From: Clostridia bacterium
Lineage (GTDB): Bacteria > Bacillota > Clostridia > UBA1381 > UBA9506
DNA: 38,036 bases
Reading direction: 5' to 3'
NCBI GenBank assembly: GCA_017629115.1
Contig: JAGBXV010000104.1
Coordinates: 1-38,036 of the forward strand
Below the pieces are notes generated by a model that searched no databases, had not been told where the DNA came from, and saw only the letters and a program-made list of their open reading frames with translations. Position 1 is the stretch's first letter, and every line of letters begins with the position of its first letter. Of this stretch, positions 16,069-25,170 are shown in pieces. The position numbers and the translations under genes were made by a program.

Positions 16069-16512
16069 ATGAAAGTAATTTTAAAAGCCGATGTAAAAGG
16101 CCAAGGTAAAAAAGGCGATTTAATAAACGCATCCGACGGATACGCTAAAAACTTTTTGCTCCCCAAGGGTTTAGCTGTCGTTGCTGACAAATCCACAATT
16201 AACGAATTAGAAAGTAAAAAAAGCGCAGCGCAGTTCCATAAGAATCAGGAAGAAATGCGCGCAAAGGAATTAGCTGAAAAGTTAGATGGTAAAAAGGTTA
16301 CCTTTAAGGCAAAATCCGGCGAAAACGGCAAGCTTTTTGGTTCTATAACCCCACAGGATGTTGCAAACGAAATAAAAATGCAGCTTCATCTGGAAGTTGA
16401 TAAGAAAAAAGTCCAACTTGAAAGCATCAAAACATTGGGAACAACGGAGGCAATTGTGAAAATTTACCCCGGTGTTTCTGCAAAAGTTAAGGTTGAAGTA
16501 TTGCCCCTATAA
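16069..16512 (+). CDS. rplI: 50S ribosomal protein bL9
   Basis: A 147-residue protein, the usual length for bL9. The N-terminal domain (1-52) has VILKADVKGQGKKGDLINAS and GYAKNFLLPKG, the 23S rRNA-binding signature. A long Lys/Glu-rich connecting helix follows (about 45-75), and then the C-terminal domain (AKSGENGKLFGSITPQDVA). A GAAAGAGG ribosome site precedes the ATG. It is flanked by gdpP and dnaB, a gene order common in Bacillota. Confidence 0.98.
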   Translation: MKVILKADVKGQGKKGDLINASDGYAKNFLLPKGLAVVADKSTINELESKKSAAQFHKNQEEMRAKELAEKLDGKKVTFKAKSGENGKLFGSITPQDVANEIKMQLHLEVDKKKVQLESIKTLGTTEAIVKIYPGVSAKVKVEVLPL

Positions 16513-16534
16513 CTAATGAGAGGACTGTACGCTG

Positions 16535-17866
16535 ATGGATATTCAGAATGAAAATTTAATACAGGGTGTTATGCCCCATAACAAAGAAGCAGAACAGTCC
16601 GTGTTGGGCGCTATGCTTCTTAATCGCGATTGTGTAACCACAGCTTTCGAAGGATTGAGCGATGCAGATTTTTATATAGAAGCAAATAAGAAAATCTTTA
16701 CTGCGATGGCGTCATTGTTTAACAGAAATGTAGCAGTAGATTTGGTTACTGTTTCTGATGAACTTAACGCTATGTCAGCACTCGAGGCTGTTGGCGGCAT
16801 ACAGTATTTATCATACCTTGCCTCTACTCTGCCTACTACTGCAAACATAGAGCAGCATATCGAAATCATCCGCGAAAAATCCTTAAGAAGAAAATTAGCT
16901 GACGCTGCACAAAAAATCAAAGACCAGAGTCTTGATGCAGGTGCAAACGCTTTAGAAGTGGCTGATTTTGCAGGTAAATTGATTTTCGATACACTCGAAA
17001 GCAAAAGTCGGGATATTAGACATATCAAGGATGTTTTAATTGATACTCATGAAAATCTGACCAATATATATAATTCCAAAGGAAAGCTTACAGGTGTTCC
17101 TACAGGATTTTCATCATTGGACGGCATTTTAAATGGTTTACAGAAATCTGACCTCATTCTTTTAGCCGCTCGTCCCAGTGTTGGTAAAACAAGCTTTGCC
17201 TTAAACATTGCTGCAAATGCCGCAATAAAAGGAAATGTTCCTGTTGCTATATTCAGCCTTGAAATGTCAGGCACACAGCTTGTTTCCCGTATAATGAGTT
17301 CTGAAATGCTTATTGACAGTGGGCACCTGCGTTCAGGTGAGTTAGAAGACGACGATTGGGAAAAAATTGCTTTAGCCTTAAATACATTAGGCAAAGCACC
17401 TATATACATAAGCGAAAATACCTCTGTTAAGGTATCTGATATTCGCGCTACCTGCAGAAGATTAAAGGCTGAAAAAGGTCTTGGACTTATTGTTATTGAC
17501 TACCTACAGCTTATGCAGGGTAACCGTTCAGAAAGTAGACAGCAGGAAGTTTCGGATATGTCTCGTTCTTTAAAGCTTCTTGCCAAGGAGTTGAACATTC
17601 CGATTTTGACACTTTCACAGCTTTCCCGTGCTACTGAACAGCGCAAGGATGACAACAAGCCTAAGCTTTCTGATTTGCGTGAATCCGGTGCTATTGAGCA
17701 GGATGCTGATATTGTACTCTTCCTTTATCGTGATGTTTCGACGGAGGAAGAAACAAATATTGTAAAGCTAAACATTGCCAAGCACAGAAGTGGTTCCTTG
17801 GGCACTATAGATTTAGTGTGGAAAGGCGAATATACAAGGTTTTTTGACAAGGACATACAGCACTAA
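16535..17866 (+). CDS. dnaB: Replicative DNA helicase DnaB
   Basis: A 443-residue hexameric 5'-3' helicase of the replication fork, called dnaC in Bacillus. The N-terminal domain (about 10-110; PHNKEAEQSVLGAMLL) mediates ring assembly and primase contact, a linker follows, and the RecA-like domain (about 175-440) carries Walker A AARPSVGKTSFAL, Walker B GLIVIDYLQLMQG, and the LSQLSRATEQR and ESGAIEQDADIVLFLYR motifs. The length is standard and no intein is present. GAGAGG lies upstream of the ATG, 22 bp after rplI. Confidence 0.98.
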   Translation: MDIQNENLIQGVMPHNKEAEQSVLGAMLLNRDCVTTAFEGLSDADFYIEANKKIFTAMASLFNRNVAVDLVTVSDELNAMSALEAVGGIQYLSYLASTLPTTANIEQHIEIIREKSLRRKLADAAQKIKDQSLDAGANALEVADFAGKLIFDTLESKSRDIRHIKDVLIDTHENLTNIYNSKGKLTGVPTGFSSLDGILNGLQKSDLILLAARPSVGKTSFALNIAANAAIKGNVPVAIFSLEMSGTQLVSRIMSSEMLIDSGHLRSGELEDDDWEKIALALNTLGKAPIYISENTSVKVSDIRATCRRLKAEKGLGLIVIDYLQLMQGNRSESRQQEVSDMSRSLKLLAKELNIPILTLSQLSRATEQRKDDNKPKLSDLRESGAIEQDADIVLFLYRDVSTEEETNIVKLNIAKHRSGSLGTIDLVWKGEYTRFFDKDIQH

Positions 17867-17887
17867 ACTTTTAAAGTGGGTTTAGAT

Positions 17888-19255
17888 ATGGATATTAAAG
17901 AAAAAGTTTTAAATTATATAAAAAAGCACAAACTGTTACACGCAGGAGATTCAGTAATATGTGCCGTTTCGGGCGGGGCTGATTCTGTTTGCATGCTTGA
18001 TATTTTGTATGATATAAAGGATGAATTAGACATTTCTTTATCTGTCGCTCACCTTAATCATTGTTTGAGAGGCGAAGAAGCAGACAGAGACGAGAAATTC
18101 GTAAAGGAGCTTTGCCGTAAGTATTCACTCCACTGCTATACTATAAAGGTTGATGTTAATAAATTGGCAAAAGAATCTAAAGTCTCTTGCGAGGAAGCTG
18201 GCAGAATAGCCAGATATAATTTCTTTCACGAGTTAAAAGAAAAGCTCTCTGCCACAAAAATCGCAACAGCCCACAACAAAAACGATAATGTTGAGACGGT
18301 ATTGATGCGTATAATGCGTGGAACAGACATAAAAGGCTTATCCGGTATTCCTGTTTGTAACAGAAAAAATGTTATAAGACCTATTTTAGGACTATCTCGT
18401 GACGAAATTGAAGAGCATATCAAGTGTAAAGGCTTAGACTTTGTCACAGACTCCACCAATCTTGGTGATGATTACTCAAGAAATAAAATCAGACACAACA
18501 TCATTCCGTTGGCAGAAGAACAATTTAACAGCAATTTCATAAATGTAATGGCTTCAAATATCGAACTTTTTACCGAAGCTAATAATTATATCGAAAAAAG
18601 TGTAAATACTATTTACGATAGTATAATATCAAAAGATGATTTTGTTTTTAGTTTCTCTGCACCACTCCTTTTACAGAAGGATGTGTATATTGCAAAGCGC
18701 ATTATTAAAAAAACTGTGTTTGAATTAGCTAATCGCAACATTTCAAACGATTTATGCAGTTTGATTTATGATGCTCTTTCTAATGGAGGTTCTGTAACCG
18801 TCTGCGAGAATTTGAATTTTTATGTTAAATACGACCGTGCTTTTTTTGTAAAAAAACAAAGCATTCCTGATTTTTCATATACATTTGATTCTCCGGGAAT
18901 ATATAAAGTACCGGAGTTAGGAATTTTGGTAAATATAAGCGAGGGCGAAGGTCCTGTTGATTTTAGAGACAAATATACGCTGTATATCGACAAGAGCAAA
19001 CTTACTCACGGTCTTATTTTGCGTAACAGAAAAGCCGGAGACAGAATGTTACTTCCAAATTGCGGAAGCAAAAAAATCAAGGATATTTTGATTGATGAAA
19101 AAATACCTGCATTTTTTAGAGAAAGCTTTCCCGTTTTTGAACACAATGGCGAAATAATATGGTTGTGTGGTTTGCGCGATAATGGTAAAATGCGAATTTT
19201 GAACGGAAAAAAATATATTAAAATAACACTACTTAAGGAGAAGAACGATGAATAA
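17888..19255 (+). CDS. tilS: tRNA(Ile)-lysidine synthase
   Basis: A 455-residue enzyme that uses ATP and lysine to convert the wobble cytidine of tRNA-Ile(CAU) to lysidine. The PP-loop SGGADSVCML lies near residue 26, then HLNHCLRGEEADRDE, and HNKNDNVETVLMRIMRGT; the C-terminal TilS_C region has LRNRKAGDRMLLP. The ATG at 17888 is chosen over the GTG at 17876, which has no ribosome site. It overlaps hpt by 8 bp, so translation is probably coupled. Followed by hpt and ftsH in the order conserved in Bacillota. Confidence 0.96.
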   Translation: MDIKEKVLNYIKKHKLLHAGDSVICAVSGGADSVCMLDILYDIKDELDISLSVAHLNHCLRGEEADRDEKFVKELCRKYSLHCYTIKVDVNKLAKESKVSCEEAGRIARYNFFHELKEKLSATKIATAHNKNDNVETVLMRIMRGTDIKGLSGIPVCNRKNVIRPILGLSRDEIEEHIKCKGLDFVTDSTNLGDDYSRNKIRHNIIPLAEEQFNSNFINVMASNIELFTEANNYIEKSVNTIYDSIISKDDFVFSFSAPLLLQKDVYIAKRIIKKTVFELANRNISNDLCSLIYDALSNGGSVTVCENLNFYVKYDRAFFVKKQSIPDFSYTFDSPGIYKVPELGILVNISEGEGPVDFRDKYTLYIDKSKLTHGLILRNRKAGDRMLLPNCGSKKIKDILIDEKIPAFFRESFPVFEHNGEIIWLCGLRDNGKMRILNGKKYIKITLLKEKNDE

Positions 19256-19790
19256 AGACATAAAGAATATTCTTTTTACCAAAGAGGAAATACATAACAA
19301 AGTAAAAGAAATAGCGGATAAACTCAATGAAGATTACAAAGGTGAAGAGGTTATATTTGTATGTGTTTTAAAAGGTTCACTCCCCTTTTATGCCGATTTG
19401 GTAAGAGAAGTAAATTTCCCTGTTACATTTGATATGGTTTGTGTTTCAAGTTACGGTGCAAGTGCTGAATCTTCCGGAACTTTAAAAATCAAACTTGATT
19501 CAGGTGTTTCATATGAGGGTAAAAATGTTCTTATTATTGAAGATATATTAGATACAGGAAACACTTTAACCAATCTTTTAGCACATTTTTCGGACAGAAA
19601 TCCCAAGTCTATGAGGTTGTGTTGCCTGTTAGATAAGCCTTCTCGTAGATTGCGTGACATACAGGCAGATTATAAAGGTTTTGAGATACCCGATGAGTTT
19701 GTTGTGGGTTACGGTCTTGACTACGCAGAAAAATACCGCGAACTTCCCTATATAGGTGTATTAAAACCTGAAATATATAAAAATAATTAA
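19248..19790 (+). CDS. hpt: Hypoxanthine phosphoribosyltransferase
   Basis: A 180-residue purine salvage enzyme that makes IMP (or GMP) from the base and PRPP. The PRPP-binding motif VLIIEDILDTGNTL is intact, the substrate loop SSYGASAESSG is present, and the C-terminal base-binding segment VVGYGLDYAEKYR is typical. AAGGAGAAG upstream lies within the end of tilS. The ATG overlaps the tilS stop, as in many Bacillota. Confidence 0.97.
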   Translation: MNKDIKNILFTKEEIHNKVKEIADKLNEDYKGEEVIFVCVLKGSLPFYADLVREVNFPVTFDMVCVSSYGASAESSGTLKIKLDSGVSYEGKNVLIIEDILDTGNTLTNLLAHFSDRNPKSMRLCCLLDKPSRRLRDIQADYKGFEIPDEFVVGYGLDYAEKYRELPYIGVLKPEIYKNN

Positions 19791-19817
19791 CATAAAGTGA
19801 ATTTTTACCATGTTAGC

Positions 19818-19846
19818 TTGCTTTTTAAAAAGCGGTATGTTAAACT
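19818..19846 (+). promoter_or_regulatory. Candidate ftsH promoter overlapping a palindrome
   Basis: TTGCTT (19818-19823), a 17-bp spacer and TAAACT (19841-19846) form a moderate vegetative promoter. Within it lies a perfect 14-bp palindrome GCTTTTTAAAAAGC (19820-19833), which could be an operator or a weak stem. If used, transcription would begin near 19853, after the upstream TTG at 19850. Confidence 0.4.
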
Positions 19847-19876
19847 AAGTTGAACAAAAATCCAGAGGTGAATTTC

Positions 19877-21739
19877 TTGAAAAAAAGCGCAAAAAAAGGG
19901 TTTAGGGGTATTTGGTTTTATATAGCATTATTAGCTGTTGTATTTTTAGTATTCAATATCCTGAATTATCAACCCGGAGCTAAACAAATTTTATATTCTG
20001 ATTTGGTTAGTTATATTAAATCAGGTCAGGTAGTTGAGATGACAGTTAAGGAAAAAACAGTTGAAATAACACTGAATGAGCCTGCTACATCTCCTAATTC
20101 CAACAAAAGAATTGCTAATATTCCTTCTATTGGTGTTTTATACGAAAACGCAGGTGAAGAAATACAGACACAGTTAAACGAGGGCACATTAAAGCTTGAT
20201 ACTCCCAAGCCGGAAGAGCTGCCTTGGTGGGTTTCTTTCTTGCCTACTCTTTTGACAATAGGCATATTCATTGTATTTTGGGTTATTTTCATGCGCCAGT
20301 CTGGCGGTGGCGGAAAGGCAATGTCCTTTGGTAAAAGCACCGCAAAAATGACTGATGGTGGCGAAACACATGTTACATTCAAAGATGTAGCAGGCGCCGA
20401 CGAAGAAAAAGAAGAACTTGAAGAAATTGTTGACTTTTTGCGTGATTCTTCAAAGTTTATTGAATTAGGAGCACGCATTCCCAAAGGTATCTTATTAGTC
20501 GGACCTCCTGGAACAGGTAAAACCTTGTTAGCGAAGGCGGTTGCCGGTGAAGCAAAGGTTCCCTTCTTCTCCATCAGTGGTTCTGACTTTGTTGAAATGT
20601 TTGTTGGTGTTGGTGCTTCCCGTGTTCGTGACTTATTTGATCAGGCCAAGAAAAATTCACCCAGTATTATATTTATAGACGAAATCGATGCCGTGGGCAG
20701 ACATCGTGGCGCAGGCCTTGGCGGCGGTCATGACGAGCGTGAACAGACTTTGAATCAGTTGTTGGTTGAAATGGACGGTTTTGGTGCAAACGAAGGCATT
20801 ATCATTATGGCTGCAACAAACAGACCTGATATTTTAGACCCCGCTCTTCTTCGTCCCGGTCGATTTGACAGACAGATTGTTGTAAACGCACCCGATGCAA
20901 AGGGCCGTGAGGAAATCTTAAAGGTTCATTCTCGCGCTAAGCCCTTGGCTGATGATGTTGACTTATCAGTTGTTGCAAAATCTACAGTTGGCTTTACAGG
21001 TGCCGACCTTGAAAACCTTATGAATGAAGCTGCTCTCCTTGCTGCGAAACTCAGAGAGAAGAAGATTAAAATGCAGCATATTGAGGACTCAGTTATAAAG
21101 GTTATTGCTGGTCCTGAAAAGCGTTCAAGAGTTGTAACAGACAAGGATAAAAAGCTTGTTGCTTATCACGAAGCAGGACACGCGATTATTCATCATATAC
21201 TTCCGAATTGTGACCCTGTTCACGAAGTTTCGATTATTCAGAGAGGTCGCGCAGGTGGATATACACTTTCCCTTCCTACTGATGATAAGAACTATGTTTC
21301 CAAAAACGATATGCTGGATAATTTAGTAAGCTTACTCGGTGGCCGCGTTGCTGAAAAGTTAGTATTAGACGATATTTCAACAGGCGCTTCAAACGACATT
21401 GAGCGCGCAAGTAAAATTGCCCGTGATATGGTTACAAAATACGGCATGAGTGAGTCCATTGGACCTATTTCGTTCCGTAGCGAAAATGACGAAGTGTTTC
21501 TTGGAATGAGTTACTCATCAGGCCGTGAATATTCAGAAAAGCTTGCTGCAGAGATTGACACAGAGGTTAAATCTATCATCGATAACGCATATGACCGTTG
21601 CACAAAAATCTTAACCGAAAATATGGCAAAACTTCATAATGTGGCTCAGGCTCTCTTTGAAAAAGAAAAAATCAGCGGCGAAGAATTTATTGAAATATTC
21701 GAAAAAGACGAAAAAGCAAACGAAGAAATTTCAGAATAA
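19877..21739 (+). CDS. ftsH: ATP-dependent zinc metalloprotease FtsH
   Basis: A 620-residue membrane-anchored AAA+ protease for quality control of membrane and regulatory proteins. The TTG at 19877 is chosen because AGAGGTG (19864-19870) lies six bases before it; TTG 19850 and GTG 19868 are in frame but lack a site. Layout: membrane helix (about 12-31), short extracytoplasmic domain, second helix (about 120-139), AAA domain with Walker A GPPGTGKT (209-216), Walker [13 protein letters not shown] and the second region of homology ([20 protein letters not shown]), and the M41 protease domain with HEAGH (431-435). The C-terminus is acidic. A strong terminator follows. Confidence 0.97.
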   Translation: MKKSAKKGFRGIWFYIALLAVVFLVFNILNYQPGAKQILYSDLVSYIKSGQVVEMTVKEKTVEITLNEPATSPNSNKRIANIPSIGVLYENAGEEIQTQLNEGTLKLDTPKPEELPWWVSFLPTLLTIGIFIVFWVIFMRQSGGGGKAMSFGKSTAKMTDGGETHVTFKDVAGADEEKEELEEIVDFLRDSSKFIELGARIPKGILLVGPPGTGKTLLAKAVAGEAKVPFFSISGSDFVEMFVGVGASRVRDLFDQAKKNSPSIIFIDEIDAVGRHRGAGLGGGHDEREQTLNQLLVEMDGFGANEGIIIMAATNRPDILDPALLRPGRFDRQIVVNAPDAKGREEILKVHSRAKPLADDVDLSVVAKSTVGFTGADLENLMNEAALLAAKLREKKIKMQHIEDSVIKVIAGPEKRSRVVTDKDKKLVAYHEAGHAIIHHILPNCDPVHEVSIIQRGRAGGYTLSLPTDDKNYVSKNDMLDNLVSLLGGRVAEKLVLDDISTGASNDIERASKIARDMVTKYGMSESIGPISFRSENDEVFLGMSYSSGREYSEKLAAEIDTEVKSIIDNAYDRCTKILTENMAKLHNVAQALFEKEKISGEEFIEIFEKDEKANEEISE

Positions 21740-21743
21740 AGTT

Positions 21744-21780
21744 AAACGGTATGTGATAATTCACATACCGTTTTTGTTAT
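21744..21780. terminator. Terminator after ftsH
   Basis: A 13-bp perfect stem (AAACGGTATGTGA 21744-21756, TCACATACCGTTT 21761-21773) with loop TAAT and a T-rich tail TTTTTGTTATTATTT. The A/T-rich ends could also serve the converging gene. Confidence 0.92.
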
Positions 21781-22217
21781 TATTTACATAATTCAGAAAC
21801 TATCTGGTTAATCAGCTTACCGTCGGCTTTTCCGTTAAGCTCGCCCATTGCAGCTTTCATTACTATTCCTTTGTTTTTTGTAGCTAAAACATCTGCAAAT
21901 TTTGTTTTGATAATCGTCTTAATTTCTGCTTCTGTCAATACAGCTGGTGCATACTTTTCAACAATTTCATACGCCTTTTTGTACTCTGCCTTGAGTTCTG
22001 CCCTCTCATCTGGACAAGTATCAATTTGCTCTTTAATTGATTTTAATTCCTTGAGGATTACTTTATCAACTAAGCTCTCAGGAATATCATCTCGCACGCC
22101 CTCGTCAATAGCAACTTTTTTAACTGCAGCAATGAGTGAAGATATAGCGTCTTTTGTTTCTTTGTCTTTTGCCTTCATCGCAGTTACCATATCCTGTCTT
22201 AATATTTCAATTGTCAT
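21780..22217 (-). CDS. yqeY: GatB/YqeY domain protein
   Basis: A 145-residue all-helical protein of the YqeY family, similar to the tail domain of GatB of the glutamyl-tRNA(Gln) amidotransferase. The start at 22217 (MTIEILRQDMVTAMKAKDK) is preferred, since AAAGGA is eight bases upstream and it agrees with the family; the longer frame back to 22271 would translate the promoter region. The conserved C-terminal segment KNKGIVMKAAMGELNGKADG is present. Its cellular role is not well established. It stands alone, convergent with ftsH and divergent from potA. Confidence 0.92.
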   Translation of the reverse strand: MTIEILRQDMVTAMKAKDKETKDAISSLIAAVKKVAIDEGVRDDIPESLVDKVILKELKSIKEQIDTCPDERAELKAEYKKAYEIVEKYAPAVLTEAEIKTIIKTKFADVLATKNKGIVMKAAMGELNGKADGKLINQIVSELCK

Positions 22218-22259
22218 ATCATTTTTCCTTTCTGCCGTGCGGCTTTTGTGATATTTTTT

Positions 22260-22288
22260 ATTATATACCACATTGACTTTTTTGTCTA
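22260..22288 (-). promoter_or_regulatory. Promoter of yqeY
   Basis: Read on the - strand: -35 TAGACA (22283-22288), 17-bp spacer, -10 TATAAT (22260-22265). Confidence 0.7.
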
Positions 22289-22320
22289 CAAAAAAAGTTT
22301 ATAAAATTTTAAAAAAAATG

Positions 22321-22348
22321 TTGTATTTTCGAAAAAATGTGTTATAAT
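22321..22348 (+). promoter_or_regulatory. Promoter of the potABCD operon
   Basis: -35 TTGTAT (22321-22326), 16-bp spacer, -10 TATAAT (22343-22348). It predicts a leader of about 145 bases before potA. Confidence 0.65.
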
Positions 22349-22411
22349 TAAATTATAAATTAAATAATTCATTTTTTTGTATGTATTTTTACATATTTTT
22401 AAATGTGGGGT

Positions 22412-22454
22412 GTCGGACGCATAAGAACGATGTGTGTTCCGGCTTTTATTTTTG
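22412..22454 (+). terminator. Terminator-like hairpin in the potA leader (candidate attenuator)
   Basis: GTCGGA-CGCAT (22412-22422) pairs with ATGTG and TCCGGC (22430-22443), giving 11 pairs with two G-U pairs, a 7-base loop and a 3-base bulge. It is followed by TTTTATTTTTG (22444-22454). It lies between the promoter and the potA start, so transcription must read through it. Just upstream TATGTA/TACATA (about 22379-22394) can form a second small hairpin. No known riboswitch class is recognised. Confidence 0.55.
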
Positions 22455-22498
22455 TTAACATTAAAATTGACATAATTCTGAGTTTAGGAGGGTGATAA

Positions 22499-23536
22499 AT
22501 GTCCAACGCTATCATTGAACTTAAAAACATTTCCAAGAGTTTTGGCGAAGAGGATATTCTTGAAAATTTCAGTGTTGAAATCGAAAGACACGCATTTGTT
22601 ACTATATTGGGTCCTTCCGGTTGCGGCAAGACTACTATGTTGCGCTTAATCGGCGGCTTTGAGGTGCCTGATGAAGGACAAATACTTTTTGACGGTGAAG
22701 ATATAACCAGTCTTCCCCCTTACAAAAGGCGTCTTAACACTGTCTTTCAAAAATATGCTCTTTTTCCGCATATGAACGTTTTTGACAACGTGGCTTTTGG
22801 CTTGACTATAAAGAAAGTTGATAAAAAAATTATAAAAGAAAAAGTAAGCGAGGTTTTAAAACTCGTAAACTTAAGTGGCTTTGAAAAGCGTAGTGTTGAT
22901 TCTCTTTCAGGTGGTCAGCAGCAGCGTATTGCTATAGCCCGCGCACTTGTTAACGAGCCGGAGGTACTCCTTTTGGACGAACCCTTAGGCGCACTTGATT
23001 TAAAACTCAGGCAGGAAATGCAGTTAGAGCTGAAAAAAATTCAGACAAAGCTCGGCATTACCTTTATATATGTTACACACGATCAGGAAGAAGCCCTTAC
23101 TATGTCTGACGAAGTTATCGTTATGAACAACGGCAAAATCCAGCAAAAAGGCTCACCTATTGATATTTACAACGAGCCTCAGAATGCTTTTGTTGCAAGC
23201 TTTATTGGTGAAAGCAATATCATAGACGGCATTATGCAAAAGGACTTTTTAGTAGAGATTGCCGGCACAGAATTTGAATGTCTTGATAAAGGATTTGATG
23301 ATAACGAGCCTGTTGATGTTGTTATTCGTCCTGAAGATATAAAATTTGACAAACAAAACGGTAAAATCCCGGGCGTAGTTAATTCTGTTATTTTTAAGGG
23401 CGTTCATTATGAAATGAGAATAACAGCTGCAGACTTCGACTGGATCGTTCAATCCACCACCATGGAACCCGAGGGAACTGAAGTTTATCTTGATTTTTAT
23501 CCTAATGACATACATATCATGAAGAAGGTGAAGTAA
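22499..23536 (+). CDS. potA: Spermidine/putrescine ABC transporter ATP-binding protein
   Basis: A 345-residue ATPase energising polyamine import. Walker [10 protein letters not shown] (near residue 38), Q-loop region [10 protein letters not shown], signature [15 protein letters not shown], Walker [14 protein letters not shown] and the switch histidine in YVTHDQEEA are intact. The C-terminal TOBE domain (about 240-345) is present. The perfect GGAGGGTG ribosome site is six bases upstream. Assignment to polyamines rests on the operon with a PotD-type binding protein. The gap to potB is one base, so translation is probably coupled. Confidence 0.95.
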   Translation: MSNAIIELKNISKSFGEEDILENFSVEIERHAFVTILGPSGCGKTTMLRLIGGFEVPDEGQILFDGEDITSLPPYKRRLNTVFQKYALFPHMNVFDNVAFGLTIKKVDKKIIKEKVSEVLKLVNLSGFEKRSVDSLSGGQQQRIAIARALVNEPEVLLLDEPLGALDLKLRQEMQLELKKIQTKLGITFIYVTHDQEEALTMSDEVIVMNNGKIQQKGSPIDIYNEPQNAFVASFIGESNIIDGIMQKDFLVEIAGTEFECLDKGFDDNEPVDVVIRPEDIKFDKQNGKIPGVVNSVIFKGVHYEMRITAADFDWIVQSTTMEPEGTEVYLDFYPNDIHIMKKVK

Positions 23537-23537
23537 T

Positions 23538-24377
23538 ATGAACAGACGCTGGTATTCCGCACCTTACATAGTATGGTCATTGATTTTCGTTGTAGTGCCG
23601 TTGCTCGTGGTGGCATATTACGGTCTTACGGCACAAAGTGCTGACGGCAGTCTGGAATTTTCTTTAGAAAACTTTAAAAGATTCTTTACTCCTCTTTATT
23701 TAGGGGTTTTATGGCGTTCTGCACTTTATGCAGCCATAAGCACAGTAATATGTTTACTTTTGGGGTATCCTGCAGCTATGATACTTGCATCAAAAGATTT
23801 AAAGCACAAAAGCGTAATGATGTTTTTGATAGTTATTCCTATGTGGATGAATCTTTTGCTTAGAACCTATTCATGGCTTACACTTTTAGAAAATCAAGGT
23901 CTTATTAATCAATTCCTGCGCTTTATTGGCGTATTGGGCAAAGAACAGTCCATACAGTTTTTATACAGCGAAGGTGCAGTAATTTTTGGTATGGTTTACA
24001 ATTTCCTGCCATTTATGATATTGCCTATTTATTCTGTAATGTCCAAGATGGACTACTCCATCATTAACGCTGCGGAAGATTTGGGCGCAAACAAATTCAA
24101 TGTATTTAAAAAAGTTACATTCCCTTTGAGTATTCCCGGTATATATTCGGGTATCACTATGGTTTTTGTTCCTGCTATAACCACTTTTGCTATTTCTAGT
24201 ATTTTAAGCGGTAACAATGTAAACCTTTTGGGTAATGTAATAGAAAAGCAGTTTTTAGTTGGCAACGATTGGAACTTTGGTTCTACTATGTCGTTGGTGC
24301 TTATGATTTTTATACTGCTGAGTTTGGTTATTATGCCTGATTCAGAAAAAGAATCACAAGGAGGTATGATAATATGA
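23538..24377 (+). CDS. potB: Spermidine/putrescine ABC transporter permease PotB
   Basis: A 279-residue inner-membrane permease with six expected membrane segments, the first near residues 12-30. The cytoplasmic EAA loop that docks on PotA reads NAAEDLGANKFNVFKKVTFPLS. The ribosome site AGAAGGTGAAG lies within the end of potA. The ORF ends with an overlap of four bases (ATGA type) with potC. The C-terminal tail MPDSEKESQGGMII is polar and cytoplasmic. Confidence 0.94.
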   Translation: MNRRWYSAPYIVWSLIFVVVPLLVVAYYGLTAQSADGSLEFSLENFKRFFTPLYLGVLWRSALYAAISTVICLLLGYPAAMILASKDLKHKSVMMFLIVIPMWMNLLLRTYSWLTLLENQGLINQFLRFIGVLGKEQSIQFLYSEGAVIFGMVYNFLPFMILPIYSVMSKMDYSIINAAEDLGANKFNVFKKVTFPLSIPGIYSGITMVFVPAITTFAISSILSGNNVNLLGNVIEKQFLVGNDWNFGSTMSLVLMIFILLSLVIMPDSEKESQGGMII

Positions 24378-25144
24378 AAAAGCTCCAAAAGCTTTATTTA
24401 TACCTCATTCTCCTGTTTTTGTATGCACCGATAATTATTTTGATTATTTATTCTTTTAATGAGTCGAAATATCGCGTGTGGACGAACTTTTCCTTTAAGT
24501 GGTATATCGAGTTGTTTCAGGATACACAAATCATGTCAGCTCTTTATAACACACTGTTTGTGGCTGTTGTAGCATCGATTCTCTCCACAATAATCGGCAC
24601 TATTGCTGCAATAGGAATAAACTCTATGAAAAAATGGCAAAGAAGCACGATTATGAATGTTACAATGCTCCCTGTTTTAAATCCTGATATTGTAACGGGT
24701 ATTGCATTGATGCTCTTGTTCTACATCGCAAAATTGCCTACAGGTATTGTTACATTGGTGCTTTCACATATGGCATTTTGTATACCTTATGTTATACTGT
24801 CGGTACTTCCAAAATTAAAACAGGCCGACAACAGAACATACGAGGCAGCACTTGACTTGGGTGCTACTCCGGCGCTTGCTACCTGGAAGGTTACAATTCC
24901 TGAAATAATGCCCGGCGTTATTACCGGTCTTTTGATGGCGTTTACGCTTTCAATAGATGATTTTATTATCAGTTATTTTACTACCGGTCCAGGGGTTGAT
25001 AATTTGTCCATTCTTATTTACAACGCGGCAAAAAAAGGCGTAAGTCCCTCCATAAATGCTCTTTCAGCACTTATGTTTGCTGTAATAATGATTTTACTTA
25101 TCATCATTAATGTAAGAACTCACAAAGCAACGAAAAAAGCTTAA
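24374..25144 (+). CDS. potC: Spermidine/putrescine ABC transporter permease PotC
   Basis: A 256-residue permease, the second half of the channel. The first membrane helix is near residues 8-28 (LYLYLILLFLYAPIIILIIY), with about five further ones. Its EAA loop reads EAALDLGATPALATWKVTIPE. GGAGG just upstream of the ATG lies within potB, giving translational coupling. The final helix and the C-terminal THKATKKA tail are standard. Confidence 0.94.
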   Translation: MKKLQKLYLYLILLFLYAPIIILIIYSFNESKYRVWTNFSFKWYIELFQDTQIMSALYNTLFVAVVASILSTIIGTIAAIGINSMKKWQRSTIMNVTMLPVLNPDIVTGIALMLLFYIAKLPTGIVTLVLSHMAFCIPYVILSVLPKLKQADNRTYEAALDLGATPALATWKVTIPEIMPGVITGLLMAFTLSIDDFIISYFTTGPGVDNLSILIYNAAKKGVSPSINALSALMFAVIMILLIIINVRTHKATKKA

Positions 25145-25170
25145 AAATACTAAAAAAGGGGTATGATAAA

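Noticed and set aside
19833-21756. Shared GGTATGT/GTTAAAC words near hpt-ftsH and after ftsH as a repeat pair
   Set aside because: The matches are short and broken, the second belongs to a terminator stem, and chance similarity in AT-rich DNA is sufficient.
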